From positions 1 to 7,403 of the forward strand of contig DAIDKJ010000061.1 of the NCBI GenBank assembly GCA_027450105.1: DNA of 7,403 bases. Direction: 5' to 3'. The position numbers and the translations under genes were made by a program. The DNA comes from Ferrovum sp. GTDB taxonomy: Bacteria > Pseudomonadota > Gammaproteobacteria > Burkholderiales > Ferrovaceae. The notes under the pieces are model-generated. The model saw only the letters and a list, made by a program, of their open reading frames with translations. It was not told the DNA's origin and ran no database searches. Shown here in pieces: positions 6,805 through 7,403 of the stretch. Every line of letters starts with the position of its first letter. The stretch's first letter is position 1.

Positions 6805-7020
6805 TTACTCGAAAGGGCAGGCACCAGAAGCACAACTGGGCATGCAGCCACCCGGGGCACAAGATTCGGCTCCTGCCGCATTCGGCGTAGGAGCGGGAAC
6901 AGAAAGCAGTTTGTGCAATTGCGAACTGCCGCAAGCAGGACAAACGGGAACATCAGAAGTACGCACCAAAAGATCAAAAACCTGCTGACAGTCGTTGCAA
7001 CGATAATCGTAAATTGGCAT
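6805..7020 (-). CDS. FmdB-family small zinc-ribbon protein with Cys-rich tail
   Basis: This 71-residue cytoplasmic protein begins MPIYDYRC, the signature of the FmdB/putative regulatory zinc-ribbon family. Two CxxC knuckles, Cys8/Cys11 (CNDC) and Cys27/Cys30 (CPAC), should bind one zinc ion. The segment SSQLHKLLSVPAPTPN follows the ribbon. The tail carries four more cysteines (54, 59, 63, 68) in a Gly/Ala/Ser/Pro context. The family was first noted near the formamidase/amidase regulator FmdB; the molecular role of most members is not established. The start is chosen at MPIY because the family begins exactly there and GAGG lies 6 nt upstream (7027-7030). The 34-codon longer frame is basic and unlike the family. 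The gene lies between the methyltransferase and the DsrE-like gene, all on the same strand, with its own likely promoter. Confidence 0.88.
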   Translation of the reverse strand: MPIYDYRCNDCQQVFDLLVRTSDVPVCPACGSSQLHKLLSVPAPTPNAAGAESCAPGGCMPSCASGACPFE

Positions 7021-7047
7021 GTTGAACCTCGTACAGATCGTCCTGAA

Positions 7048-7056
7048 ATTGTAGCA
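7048..7056 (-). promoter_or_regulatory. Putative extended -10 promoter of the FmdB-family gene
   Basis: The minus strand reads TGCTACAAT: a TGn extension followed by TACAAT, one base from consensus. No good -35 is seen 16-18 bp upstream, which is tolerable for extended -10 promoters. Transcription would start near 7041, leaving a leader of about 20 nt with GAGG before the ATG. Confidence 0.5.
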
Positions 7057-7133
7057 AGATTTCACCCTGCGTTGCGCCCGCCTCACATTGCAAAAGCGGA
7101 ACATCCGTAGGTCATGGGACAAACCCTGGGGAG

Positions 7134-7154
7134 GCGAGGACGCAGCACCCTCGC
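7134..7154 (-). terminator. Weak hairpin after the methyltransferase gene
   Basis: GCGAGG (7134-7139) pairs with CCTCGC (7149-7154) around a 9-nt loop, just past the methyltransferase stop (7158-7156). No proper T run follows on the minus strand, so this is at best a weak or factor-dependent terminator. Confidence 0.25.
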
Positions 7155-7155
7155 A

Positions 7156-7403
7156 TCAGGGGGAAGTGCGCGGGTTAAACCAATGCAATACCTGATGCAA
7201 GGTGACCACCCCCCCCACGATGATCAACGTGGGGGCCTGGAGTTTTGCGGCCAGCGCACGCTCGGGCAAATTCTGCAAGGTGCCAATCACCACCTGCTGC
7301 TGGGGTCGGGTTCCCTGCTGAACGATGGCCGCGGGCGTGTGGGATGGCAATCCGTGCAGGATCAGGTTGCTGCACAAGGCGCCAAGCCCCTGCAACCCCA
7401 TGT
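7156..7403 (-). CDS. cobA: Uroporphyrinogen-III C-methyltransferase, C-terminal end (partial)
   Basis: About 82 C-terminal residues of the SAM-dependent enzyme that methylates uroporphyrinogen III at C2 and C7 to give precorrin-2, the branch point to siroheme and cobalamin. The visible part carries the family's late signature: MGLQGLGAL (the end of the usual YMG segment), LPSHTPAAIVQQGT, QQQVVIGTLQNLP, and the closing APTLIIVGGVVTLHQVLHWF before a short tail FNPRTSP. The N-terminus and SAM-binding core lie beyond the right edge, so a stand-alone CobA/SUMT cannot be separated from a multidomain siroheme synthase CysG, in which this domain is also C-terminal. Siroheme is the cofactor of sulfite reductases, consistent with but not proof of a sulfur context. 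Confidence 0.88.
   Translation of the reverse strand, partial: MGLQGLGALCSNLILHGLPSHTPAAIVQQGTRPQQQVVIGTLQNLPERALAAKLQAPTLIIVGGVVTLHQVLHWFNPRTSP

Noticed and set aside
7021..7122. 34-codon N-terminal extension of the FmdB-family protein
   Set aside because: Family members begin with MPIYDY, the ribosome site fits the inner start, and the extension runs through the putative promoter.

Overview
The window looks like chromosome from a Gram-negative proteobacterium, most plausibly a chemolithotrophic sulfur oxidiser of the Acidithiobacillus type. That guess rests on gene content: an RND/MFP efflux pair, a thiol-type ArsR regulator with the cysteine pattern of persulfide sensors, a Tat-exported DsrE-like protein, and a siroheme/cobalamin-pathway methyltransferase. 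No rRNA or other lineage marker is present, so the assignment is tentative. I see no tRNA, insertion sequence, CRISPR array, phage gene or integration site.

Layout. Positions 1-4198 (minus strand) hold a two-gene efflux operon: a periplasmic adaptor (3134-4198) followed 7 bp downstream by an RND inner-membrane permease (3126 to the left edge). The permease is open through 1042 codons and loses only its last two membrane helices to the window boundary. Divergent from it, after a 172-bp AT-rich control region, is an ArsR-family repressor gene (4371-4760, plus). The control region carries face-to-face promoters whose -10 elements share the octamer TATAATGT, with a related copy between them. The regulator therefore probably controls both itself and the pump.

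The repressor gene converges on a minus-strand pair, and a strong hairpin (4755-4792) that includes the repressor stop codon separates them. The pair consists of a Tat-exported DsrE-like protein (5858-6652) and, 95 nt downstream, a Sec-exported ModA-like solute-binding protein (4794-5762). No ABC permease or ATPase is visible. To the right are a small FmdB-type zinc-ribbon protein (6805-7020, minus) with its own likely extended -10 promoter, and the C-terminal end of uroporphyrinogen-III C-methyltransferase (7156-7403, minus), which runs off the right edge.

Working model. The repressor has Cys39 and Cys105 placed as in the SqrR/BigR/YgaV persulfide sensors and has lost half of the classical ArsR arsenic motif. 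I infer that reactive sulfur, rather than arsenite, relieves repression of an RND efflux pump. The neighbouring exported DsrE-like/solute-binding pair may be a periplasmic sulfur or oxyanion handling module. Both ideas are inferences from motifs and gene order.
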